A DNA stretch of 64,000 bases from Crossaster papposus (lineage: Eukaryota; Echinodermata; Asteroidea; Velatida; Solasteridae). The position numbers and the translations under genes were made by a program. The DNA is taken from contig JBAIAA010000893.1 of assembly GCA_037893245.1 (NCBI GenBank), positions 620,001 through 684,000 of the forward strand. The letters run 5' to 3'. Positions 12,601-24,600 of this stretch are shown here, in pieces (the stretch's first letter is position 1; every line of letters begins with the position of its first letter). Below the pieces are notes generated by a model. The model did no database searches, was not told the origin of the DNA, and worked only from the letters and a program-made list of their open reading frames with translations.

Positions 12601-15600
12601 TGTTTGTTTGTTAGGTAATCGTGAGAAGGTCCCACGCCACCGACACGAGCACTCGCCTCGCGCCCCCAAGCAGTATACCGTCACCGACCTGGATACTATG
12701 ACATCGCATGAACTCAGCGCATCACCGCCCGCTGCCATGGCAACAGCCAATGACAGTGTCTCCAAGTCGGCTCCACCACTGCGGCGGAGGGGGGACAGTA
12801 TCAAGAAAGTCCGGGTACGTCGAGAAAAAGGAGGCTTTACAGTCTTTTATGCAGGAAATATTTAGATATTTTGTAGAATCTCCACAGAGCACAAAACAAC
12901 ACGGTTAGACATGTATACGCTAATTCTTGGGGACGACATTTTCTGCAAAGAATCTCCTCTTTAATCAGTTCGGGCCGGATGACGTATATAAACGCAAAGT
13001 TTTCCCAAGATTCAAAATGGATGAGGCATAAACACGCCATGAGCAAGGCCGGAAATGTCTGTCAGCAGCGAGCAAGGCCGGAAATGCGTCTAATTGCTTC
13101 CCGGCACTATCGGTCTTAACTCGCTTCGGATTGAGTTTCGTAAAAAATAATCCCACCCCTCGGCTCGGTGATGTTAAGATCGTTGCTCACAGACATCGCA
13201 AAAATGGCTTCTAATTTGACTTGGTGAGTTCCACCGTAGGCACTGTTTAGGTCGGTTCAGCGCAAAAGCAAACACGAAGGCTAATCTGTCGCGACAAGTG
13301 TCATCGAGCTGCGAAAGGATAACACCTTTTGCAGGGAAATACATTTGTATGTATGTATGTATGTGAACCATACTAGGGCCAATTTCATAGAGCTGCTAAG
13401 CACAACAATTTGCTTAGCATGACAATTTGTCCTTGGCAAAAACAAGGTTACAGACAAAATTTTCACCTGATCTTTATTGTTCTGGATTGATAATCGGCCT
13501 TTTTTGTGCTTAGCATGAAAAACACGTATAATTTTGTCTGGTAACCTGTTTTTGATGAGCAAGACTTTTTTGTGCTAAGCAATTTTTTTTGCTTAGCAGC
13601 TCTATGAAATTGGCCCCTGGTCTTAAGACACCTCATTCTTTAACCTTTTTTATAAATCTCTTTTTTTTTCTTTCTTGTTTTTGGTCTTTTTTTCAGCAAA
13701 TCAAAGAGCAGCAGGTTCAACAGTCCCCGGTCCTTGAATCTCTGGCTTCCTCCACGGCCCAATCGTCCTACCACGCCTCCCCTCAGATCCTCCACCCTCA
13801 GCCCCGCTACCAGCAACCCCCTGCCAGACAAGTGGAGCCGCTCGGGATATCCCCCGATCGGGAGAATCGGTACTACGCAGGCCCTTCCATTGATCGCAGG
13901 AGGGATGATGCATCGCCACGCGAGAGGGGTATGGTTGTAACCGTCTCTGTGATCATTGTAGTATTAAACTTCTATTTGCTGGACATTGTATACAATTAAA
14001 CTTTATAACTTTATAACTTTATAACTTTATAACTTTATAACTTTATAACTTTATAACTTTATAAACTTTATGAGTTGGTGATGTTACCGAAAGGTGTTCT
14101 ACCGACGAACCAAACCAGAACCGGAACTTGTATTAATGAACCTAAAGTCAACTTTAAAAAAAAAATATTAGGATTTTCGTAAAAAAAACCACACTTTTTT
14201 CACTTTTTTTCTTTCCTCACTTCAGTACGCAATGGGCCGACCCACTCTGGTTGGCATGACGACGGTAACCGGGCCGACGCGAGACACACAATCGGAGGTC
14301 ATGGGAAAAGGAGTAAGGGGCATAAGCCTGACTTGAAGTGTAAGAACATTTGTTGATTTTATAATAACGTAATAAGTTTGGTTTAATAGCAAGATAATGT
14401 CTGCATCGTGGAAGCCCACGAAGTTAGAATGGGCACGAAAATGACTGAGAATATTTATATTTCTCCTGGGGCCAATTTCACGGAGCTGCTAAGCACAAAA
14501 ATTTGCTTAGCACAAAAAAGTCTTGCTCATTAAAAACAAGTTATCAGCCAAAATTCTAAGTGTTTTTCATGCTAAACAAAAAAGCTCTGATTATCAATCA
14601 AAAACAATAAAGATCACGTGAAAATTTGGTCTGTAACCTTGTTTTTACCAACGACAAATGTTCATGCTAAGCAAATTTGTGTGCTTAGCAGCTCCGTGAA
14701 ATTGGCCCCTGGATGGGATGCCAGTCTATCGCAGGTTACTCCCGGATAATTGGGGAAAAGGCAAGTTCAGTTAAAGTGGCTTGCCTAAGGACACAACATA
14801 AAAAGGCCAGCATCTGGATTCGAACCCCGGACCTGCTGATCATGAGCAGAAAATACTGCTTAGCAAATTTCGGTGGTAAGCAAAAATGTGCTGGTGACCG
14901 GTTGCACGGGATATATGTGACCTGTCATCACAAAATGAGCGTAAAGTCGCACGGAGTGATTTCCCAGTACGGCCAGTCAAAGTCTAAATTTGAAGGGGTG
15001 GTCGATTTTGAGATTACATTTTTAAAGACTAAATCCCAAACAATCAATTCCCAATTTTTCAGGACGATCAGATAAAAACAAAATTAGTTTTTGAGACAAT
15101 TTTGACTATGCCTTTCTATGCCTTTCACACAATTTCTCGCAAGAAATGCCCGTTTTCTCATAATCTCTGTATTAAGACTCCAGACTAAAAAAAAATAATA
15201 ATAAAATATTGAGTATCAAACCTCCAAGTGTTATATCATTGGAAAGCTCTGTTTCCACAGAATTTAGAAATACCCATGTCTCAATTTTTGATTTTGCCAA
15301 CTTGACGCTCATTTTGTGAAGACAGGTCACATATACGCCGCATGTAATTTTTGCTGGTAACCTGTATCCGCTAAGCAGATATATTCCGTGCTTGGCAAGT
15401 TCTGGCCTAATCTCAACTGCAAATTATATAAATTGTATTAATTTGTCCTTCTCTTAATTGTTTTTATTTGAATACAGACCACACTATCAGCCGTACCGGT
15501 GATGTCATCCCTGGTTCCCCGATGAGGAGAACCAGATCGGTGCCTGACCGCAAGGGACTAATTGCAGACGACGACCAGAAATCGTCGGCAATGGTATGAA

Positions 15601-18600
15601 ACAAAAATAATTTGTTTATTTAGGTAATTTCATTCTTTCATATGCTTGTTGCAAAATTCCATTGTAATTGCTAACATTGTTCATCATTTGGAAGAGTGTA
15701 AATTAAACTCTGTTTTTTTGTTGTTCATCTTTAGAAATTTACATTTTGTTAATAATCATTGTTTTTATTGATTTTTGAGAGAAAAAATTCCTTCAAATTT
15801 TAGAAAAAGTTAATAAAGATTAATACGGACATAATACCCTTTTGCCAAGTTTGGTTGAAAGTTAATTTTTGCAACGTTTTACCATCCTAATAACTAGGAC
15901 CGAACTTTTTACCAATTTTAACTTGTATTTTGAAACTTGAAATAGAGTCCGTAAGTATCTCACAAAATCTTTCAACTTCACTAGATTTCACTAAAACGTG
16001 TTTTACCAGATTTTTCAGAATATAAAAAAACAAAAATTCACATTAATTTTGTTTAAATGAGAAAGCTTAAAAAGAAATGAAGTGTTTTAAAAAGTTTGTT
16101 TAAAGAATTGTAATAGCTCGTAAATGTGCACACTACGACCGTGTCCGATCTGTAGACATAGATGTTCTTCTGGCGTTTGGTTCGTTTTTGCTTTAAATTG
16201 AGACTTGTAAAACAAAATAACGTTTCTCAGGATCGCCTCATGCCCGGTTCCCCGTGCAAGAACACCAGTTACGATCCCTATCACGGTGCGGTGTCGGACA
16301 CGGAGGTCGAATCGCCCGTCCTCCGGGCCAGGACCAGAAGCCTCCTGGCTTCCGACGGTGCTCAGGTATTGGGCTTGCAGTGTCCGCATGAAAAATAATA
16401 ATATATAGATGTATTTTGCTTTCGTAGTTTGCCAGTGTTGTTTATGTTTTAAATGGTTTTAAATTTTGCTGTTTAACGGTTATTAAGGGTTGTAAAAATA
16501 GAGATAAAGAAAAAGTAATGGCAAAAATTTTATTAAATAGACTTTTCTTCAGACTTTTTCCAAACTGCGTGGTTTTGGGCAGCTAGAGAAGGGATAATTC
16601 GAAACAAAATAAACAACACAAACTTTCAAAACTTAGGTCTTTCTTATTTCATTTTTGTCTACTTGTAAAGGGAAAAAACAGAGTTTGAACAATAGCAAGG
16701 GTTAATGCTGGGTTTTACTTGCAACATTATTTGTTTTATTCGTATTTGATGTTTACATGTATAATCCATATGTGACCTGGTACCGCGAAATGGGTGGAAA
16801 GTCGCAAAATAAAAAAATTAACATTATTACATTTCTAGAAAGAAGAAGTTCTAAGCTTTCAAATGATGTATTGTGTGTTTCTGTAGCTTATTCCTAGCCG
16901 CCGCTATACTCCTTTGAAATTGCTAAAGTCATGCTCCCTTGTTTTGAGAAAACGGAGTTCAAAGTCTGTGAACCGTGCCAACTATACTATTATTACTCAG
17001 TGCAATTCAGCCACAAAAAACAAACTTTAGAGTTTTAATTGAGCTATACAATTTTAGGATATGATAAAGAAGGTTTTTCTGTATGTAAAAACGTTAACAA
17101 CTCAAAACCGACCTCCCACTTGAAAAATAAATGTTTCGGCCAATAACTTGTTTTGGCAATGTGCGACTTTCCGCTCATTTCGTTGTGCCAGGTCACATAT
17201 ACCCTGCTTGTATTTAACGTTGTCATTAACATTTTTTTTGTATTTTTTTGTTTTGTTCTTGTTCCCTTTTCCCCAAACCCAAATATTCTCCTCATGCTTG
17301 TGCTGAATTTAACCTCCCATAACCATCCCTCCTCCAGACACGAGGCCCCGCCCTCCGCCATCTCCGCTCTGCACGTGCCCAGACCCTGCCCGGCCGCCTC
17401 GCAAACGGGCCGCCACACACCCCTCCCGTCATTACTGCCCCCGCCCCTGGCCCCAGGCTTCAAATAACCCCCGACGACCCCACTAACAGCTGGGACAAGG
17501 GAGCCGTTAATTACGAGGACGAGTTGCCACGACGACAGCCAGGGCAGAACCGGCGCCACACGTTCAGCTCTCAACCGCTCGAGCCGTTGGCCAGACCATT
17601 TGCCAAGGCACGGCCTCTGCATGCTTAGAAACAGTTGTAGTGATTTGAATTAACTCACGCACGCTTTGCCCCTTCAAATTGCACTATTAATGACAAAAGT
17701 GGTATCTTCCATTCATAGACATGCACATGTTGTTGTGACTAAGGCTGTGTCTAATTACTTTGGTATGGCTTAAAATTACACACAGCTCTATGGTAGCGGC
17801 TGCAGCCATTTTTCATAGACTCGTGTGTTATTTTAAAGCCGTTTACAATTAATTCAGACACTGCGCAATTTTTATTTTTTTCATTTAGTAAAAAAAATCG
17901 AAACACTGTAAAATGCCTGGAAAAAATAGATTTCGTTTCTCTCTTTAAAAAAAATTGCTGCATCTTTTAAAAATAACGTTACGCAGTGTAGCGCGTCATA
18001 ATCTACGGCGGCTATTTGACCTACAATTTAGATGTCTGGGTATAAAGAAAATGTTCAGGTCAGAGAACCAGACTACGAAAATAGCAGCAAAATGTGATAT
18101 ACCCAGCACGATATGTGGCAGAGGGGTACCCCCCCTCTTATCCCTATACTTTATACGCACTCAACACTATTGTAACATAACCCACCCCCCCCTTGAAACC
18201 TAAAAGGAATTTCTGAGATTCCGGGAACACAATGGTCAACACAAAAGAGGGGGGGTTTTCTCTGCCACATATCGTGCTTCATATGAAAGGTGATTGTAAC
18301 CAGTTAAAGTCCATAGAACACACATGGCTCAAATGAGTACCACTTAGATACATGTTGGTAGCCGTGCAGGTTTTTCAAGCACATATGAATCTGCTTCAGA
18401 TAGGTTACCAGGATATTATTTTTTTTCGGATGAGAATGGCAAAAATGGCGGATGTCACTTTTGTCTTGTCGTACACTTCTTTTGTTTTTTCATAATTTTC
18501 ATTCACATCTTGTCACGTTTTGCACATGCCATTTGACTTGAATTTGTTCCAAATGACGGGAAAATAATTTGAAAGAAAAGGCAAGCTTATCTAGGAAGAA

Positions 18601-21600
18601 CAAACAAAGCTGAAATTAACGTATTATTTTAGGATCATTAAAGTAATTATGTGGTCTGCGCACGCCACCTCTTTCCCACAAAGTAAACAATTATTCAACA
18701 CCTCGCTATGAAAGGTTTAGCGAATCATAACAGAAAAATCATGGAAGCTTTGAAGTACATAATTTTCTTTTTGTTTTAGAAATGGTATAATTATTTAATT
18801 GTGTTTTGTTTTTGGGGGTGGGGTGGGGGGGGGGGGGGGGGGACAAAGAAATCAGTAAAATCTAAACTGCACAACCAAAAATTCGAAAATTTTACTTTTT
18901 TTTCTTTTAGGTTAGTAACAGGGTTATTTAGCAAAATGAAGATATTTTGTTTTTACTTTAAACAATTTAGGTGAAAATGCCACTACTTGCTGCTAACGAA
19001 AACCAAAAGGCAGCATAATTATATATTTAAAAAGCTTGTTTCTTCTAAGCTTGTTGTTAATAAGTTGTTAATAAAGTTTCTGTTTTAGCTCTTTTAGAAT
19101 GATTAATAATCTTTTTAACTTGGCTTTTTTGGTTTCGGTTTCTTTAAAAAAAAAGAGAAAAAAAAGAAGAGGGTTTATGCATATTAAACAAAAAAAATTA
19201 ATATTCATGAGATGTGAGGGAGATGCAGTATGGTACGGTAGAGAAGGCCAAGAGATGAACCTTGTTACCCCTGACCCAGGTAGGCGATGAATATTCATGA
19301 GAATGGCATATGCAAAATGTGAACTCATAATCATTATCGCTTTAAGTGCTAGTGTAGTGTAGAATTTACCTGTTCACTCAGGCTTCGTCTGAGCTAACCT
19401 ATATTGTCAATTTAACACATTCTAACATTTATATTCCTTTGGAGACATGGCATTGTTGTTTTCCTCTTTGTTTTTTGTACTTAAGCATTCTCCCATAGAC
19501 TGTGCACACAATTCCTTGTGGGGACTTAGAATTTCCTTGTGGAGACTTGGAATTTCCTTGTGGAGACCTTTTGCCCTCTATTGTTTATCGTCTCCACAAG
19601 GCAGCAGATTTAGAAACAAGTGTCTGCTTACCGTTAGCGAAAAATCCATGCTTACTGTAGCAGAAAATTATGTGCTGCTTATGTTAAGCATATTTTAGCT
19701 TCTGCACATTCTAGAAATAGCTTCTACGTACATGTATAAACTAAGGATTATATGCTTACAGGATTTAGCGTAGAATTGTTCTGCTAGTGCTGTTGGCACC
19801 AAATGGTGATTGTAAGCGCATAATTTGTGGTTAGCAGGAATTGGGCCCTGGATTGAGCTAATTTCATAGAGCTGCTAAGCAAACACATCACATCGTCGCG
19901 TACGTCGTATATTCTTGTCATGCAGTGCGCACGCCCGCCGCTAACGACACACGATTATAGACCAGCTCCCTAGCTCACGCACTCGTCTTTGCAAATTGCA
20001 TCCAGCGGTTTATCATTTTCCTTATTTCTCCGCATGCTTTTCTAGGGAACCAATCAGCAATCGTAAAAACTGCGATTATCAACACGTACTACGCGCACGC
20101 ACAAAATTTCTTTGTGAATGAGTGCTGATTAGATATGCAACGCAGGCCAGCACAACTGCTGAATAGGTAGTTGACTGCGTGAAGATGCTGTGCATATTCG
20201 AATGGCCGAATTTACATGAAAAGGTCACGCCACATTTTAAGCCATTTGCAAAGACCACAGTGCGACCGAGAGACTATACTGGATCAATCTTGTAGGTAGA
20301 AGGCGCACAGTCAAATACAGGGGCCTTTGGCAAAAACTATCTAAAAAGTGGTTCTATAATACAGATTTTTCATAGTCTCGGAAAGGCCGTACGACCGCAG
20401 TGATTTTAAAGAGTTTAAAAAAAATTTCATTCATTCAGTTCGCAAAGTAGTCTCATGTACCACTAGTCACATCACCATCAGTCACATCATCACGATCATC
20501 AAGTATTTATTTAGCAATTATTGTTTGCAGTAGATGGTATGACGATTTTCAATTGACTCTGAAATTTTCGGAATTTTGAGTTTTCACTTTCATCTCGTTT
20601 TTAATTTTTCTTTTACTCAGGGCGCCCAAGATGATATTGCCATACACGAACTGCAGAGAGCAATGATGGATCCGGACGAGGTCAACGATATCATCATCCC
20701 GGAGCCGTCGGGCCCTCGCCCCTCCGACATCGTCAGCGGCAAATACAAACCTGTCGAGGTGGACGAATCAACGGGCATTGGACTTGTAAGTCCATTTTTG
20801 TTTCAGATTGTCACAAACTTTTCAACATTTATATTGATTAACCAGTTCGGGCCAGAGGACGTATATATACAAAAAGTTTTCCCCAGATTCAGAACGGCTG
20901 CCGCATAAACACGCCACGAGCAAAGCCGGCAATGTCTGTCAGCAGCGATCAAGGCCGGAAATGCGTGGGTGTGCTTCCCGGTACCATCGGCCTGAACCTG
21001 CCTCGGATCAAGTTTTGTTAAAAATAATCCCGGGCCTCGGCTCGGTGATGTTAAAATAATTCCGGCGCGAACTGGTTAACTCCATTCTGAATCTGCACAA
21101 TTATGACAATAAATTAATATTGTCTTCGCGTGATGAACGCCAGGGGCCAAATTCATAGAGCTGCTAGGCACACAAATTTGCTTAGCATGAACATTCTTTC
21201 TTGGCAACTAAGGGTTGCGGACCAAATTTTCAGGTGATGTGTATTGTTTGTTACTGGTATTAAGCTGGGTTTTGCTTAGCGTGAAAAACACATGAGGTTT
21301 TGGCTGTTAACCTGTATTTAATAAGCAAGACTTTTTTGTGCTAAGCAAATCTTTGTGCTAAGCAAATCTTTGTGCTAAGCAAATCTTTGTGCTTAGCAAA
21401 TCTTTGGAATTAGCTAATCTTTGGAATTAGCTAATCTTTGTGCTTAGCAAAACTTTGTGCTCAGCAAATCTTTGTGCTTAGCAGCTCTATGAAATTTTCC
21501 CCAGACACACTGTATAGAACCAAACTTCATGATTTCATCTTCCTTCCGTTTGTTCTTTTCATCTTTTCTTTCTCATCATCATATTCCTTCCGATCCGATC

Positions 21601-24600
21601 CCGTTCCCCCGCCCTTCTTCCGTCTAGTCTTATGCCTATCTCGCCTCTATCCCCCACACCTACTTTCAGACCAAGCGCAGACTGCTCAGGGAGTGGTTCT
21701 TTGCCTCCACTGAATCAACGACCCTTAAGGTTGATGTCAGTTTACGTGCTTCTCTCATTTTTGTTCTTAGATCCTTTAAAAAAAAAAACTTTCCCCATCT
21801 GTGCATTCCATGTTACAACGTATAAACCAACGGATAACGTACCACCAACCAATAATGTCAAACAAATTGACAGATGTTGTTTCACTAACCGATAACGTAA
21901 CAACAAAATTACTAATAGTGTATAGTAAAAGGATACTACATGTACACTATCTGTCAGTTTAACCCTAACTCCCTCACCATTGTTATTGAACAATACAATT
22001 CCTTCAAAATCCTCCAACTTCCTTTGTTGTGTAAGGAGTTAGGGTTAAACCTGCAGCGGTTAAATAGTTACACGGTTAACCGACCGTTCAAACGGTTACA
22101 CGGTTACATTTTTCCGGTTTGGTTAACCTTAATCTAATTTATTTTAAATCGACCCTTCTATTTTTTGAAATTAGTACACGAAGAAGACATCAATCTATTT
22201 TGCTCATGAATATTGATGAGGTGTAGTAATACATTTTACTGCACTATCGGTCCATTTGTGTGGCATTCACGGTTGGTGATACATCATCTGCTTCATTCTC
22301 AACTTGTTGAAATAATAATTAACAATTTGTTGTCTTTTTCTATCGTTCTATCCCATGCACACATTATACTAATTTCTTTTTTTGTTGGAAGTCTCTGGAC
22401 GTAATGATTGTAAGAATTTTTATATTTTTTTTGCAACTCTGGAATTTAAACTTTCGCAGTGTTGTACTGTTGTATTTTCTTCATTTTGCTTTGCATCGTG
22501 ATTTTGTGAGATTAGCCGAATGTTATGATTTTTTTTTTTTGGGGGGTGTGATTCTATAAATAATGGATGCACTATTTTTGTAGGTGTCCCGGTTATTCCC
22601 GATCTGTGCAATTTTCCACGCAAGTGTCATTGATATTGACATCAAATTTTGTGTTATTTTTGTAGGTTCTTTGATTTACATGTATGTAATCACTTTTTGA
22701 GATGAAAGGCACCAAAGAATTTGTCCTAAATTTAAAAACAAAATCTTATGTCAGATGTAACAGGGACACAAAATTTGACTTTTTTTTGTTGACAGACCCA
22801 AATATCAGTGTTCATGTATTTGATAATACATAAATGAGTCATTGTTGTCCAACTAATTCGCAAAAAAAATAGTTTTTTTCTTAACCAGTTCGCGCCGGAG
22901 GACGTATATACACGCAAAGTTTTTCCCAGATTCAAAACGGATGATGCATAAACACGTCACGAGCAAGGCCGGAAATGTCTGTCAGCAGCGAGCAAGGCCG
23001 GAAATGTCTGTCAGCAGCGAGCAAGGCCGGAAATGTCTGTAAGCAGCGAGCAAGGCCGGAAATGCGTGGGTGTGCTTCCTGGTCCTGGTGGCCTGAACTC
23101 GCCACGAATTGAGTTTCATTAAAAATAATTCAGCGCCTCGACTCGGTGATGTTAAAATAATCCCGGCGCAAACTGGTTAATAATTTTTCTTTTCATTTGT
23201 ACTAAGCTGAGATATTTCTTAAAATGTAGATGTAATTCTTGCTAGATTTCTTTGCTGTATTATGGCTTCAGTAAAAAACAAAATCATTTTTTGCGGAAAT
23301 TTGTTTGTTTGGCAGAAATGTTGGCTCGTAGTTGAAACTCTTTTAGATGTTCGATACAGAAACTAGCTTACATGTATAAGGCAGTCTGGGCTTAATTGTC
23401 AGTAAAGTTTTAGTTTGTTGTGGTAAGGTGTTAGTGATATTGTGGTGCTTAAAAAGTTTGTGTTTTAAATTTTAGACTTGATTTTTGTTTCCCTACAATC
23501 CTAATATTCTCCCTGTAACACTAGCAAGCATTACTCGACACGTAATTTTTGTTTGGTCAAAGTTGATGTGTCCCACAATTAGAGGGGTTTTTTTGAAAAA
23601 ATAATGCAGCTCCTTTTGAAATTCTTGTGAAAAAATAATAACATTTGGTGCTAATATAGCACTTTTATTATCACTTTTTCATCGGGAACGAGACCATTTC
23701 TGCAGCAGCTCGAGATCAGCGCATGTGGTCTCTACCTTCACATGTACCATTTCTACTCCTGGGTGGAGAGAGGCAATTGTAGTAAAGTGTCTTGCCCAAG
23801 AACACAGGCACCATTCGCTATTTTGCATTTTTCTCCATTGTGCCCAGTTTCGTCTCATTTTTTTGCCAGAACGACTTACAATTCTTTTATTTATGTGGCA
23901 ATTTTTTTTTTTTTAATTTCTTCAGCTTGGAATGCCAGCTAAGATTGTCATTCCAGAACGCTACTTGCCTGACGAGGAAGAGGAAGAAGAGCCAACCATG
24001 ACTCCCGAGGAGAGGGAGAGACACGAGGAGCGTGTGGACCGCATCACCAAGATGCTGTCGGCACACAGGTTAGTTTTTGGCCCCTCCTTCATGTATCAGG
24101 GTGTCTGTCAGGGGGTTACGGGTGCATTTGTATTGACCGGCAATCGTGGTCGCGGACAAAAGAATTGGGAGGCAAACAATGGGTCCACGATTGACACAAC
24201 GTCCACGATCTCAACTCGTGTACAAATCTTGGCGATCATCGGAAAACGTTAGAGTACAAACAAAAGAAGGGAAGACGGTCGGACAATGCCCCGTCCACGA
24301 TTGCCGGTCTATACATGACTGTGTGAGTGTGTGTCTAGAGGATTTCGCGTGACACCAGAGAAAGAGATAAACATGAGGAGAAGGTGGACCGCATCACTAA
24401 GATGCTGTCAGCACAAAGGATAGTTTTGGCCCCTCCCTCATGTATCAGGGTGTCCGTCAGGGGGTATGGGTGAGTGTGTGTCGAGAGGAATCCACATGAC
24501 ACCAGAGAAAGAGATAAACATGAGGAGAAGGTAGACCGCATCACTAAGATTCTGTCGGCACAAAATATAGTTTTGGCTTCTCCCTCATGTATCAGGGTGT

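Noticed and set aside
16087..16389. 100-codon - strand frame
   Set aside because: Antisense shadow of exon r.
21438..21895. Frames near 21.5-21.9 kb with aromatic-rich peptides
   Set aside because: T/C-rich intronic sequence and family A end; no splice signals in frame with neighbours.
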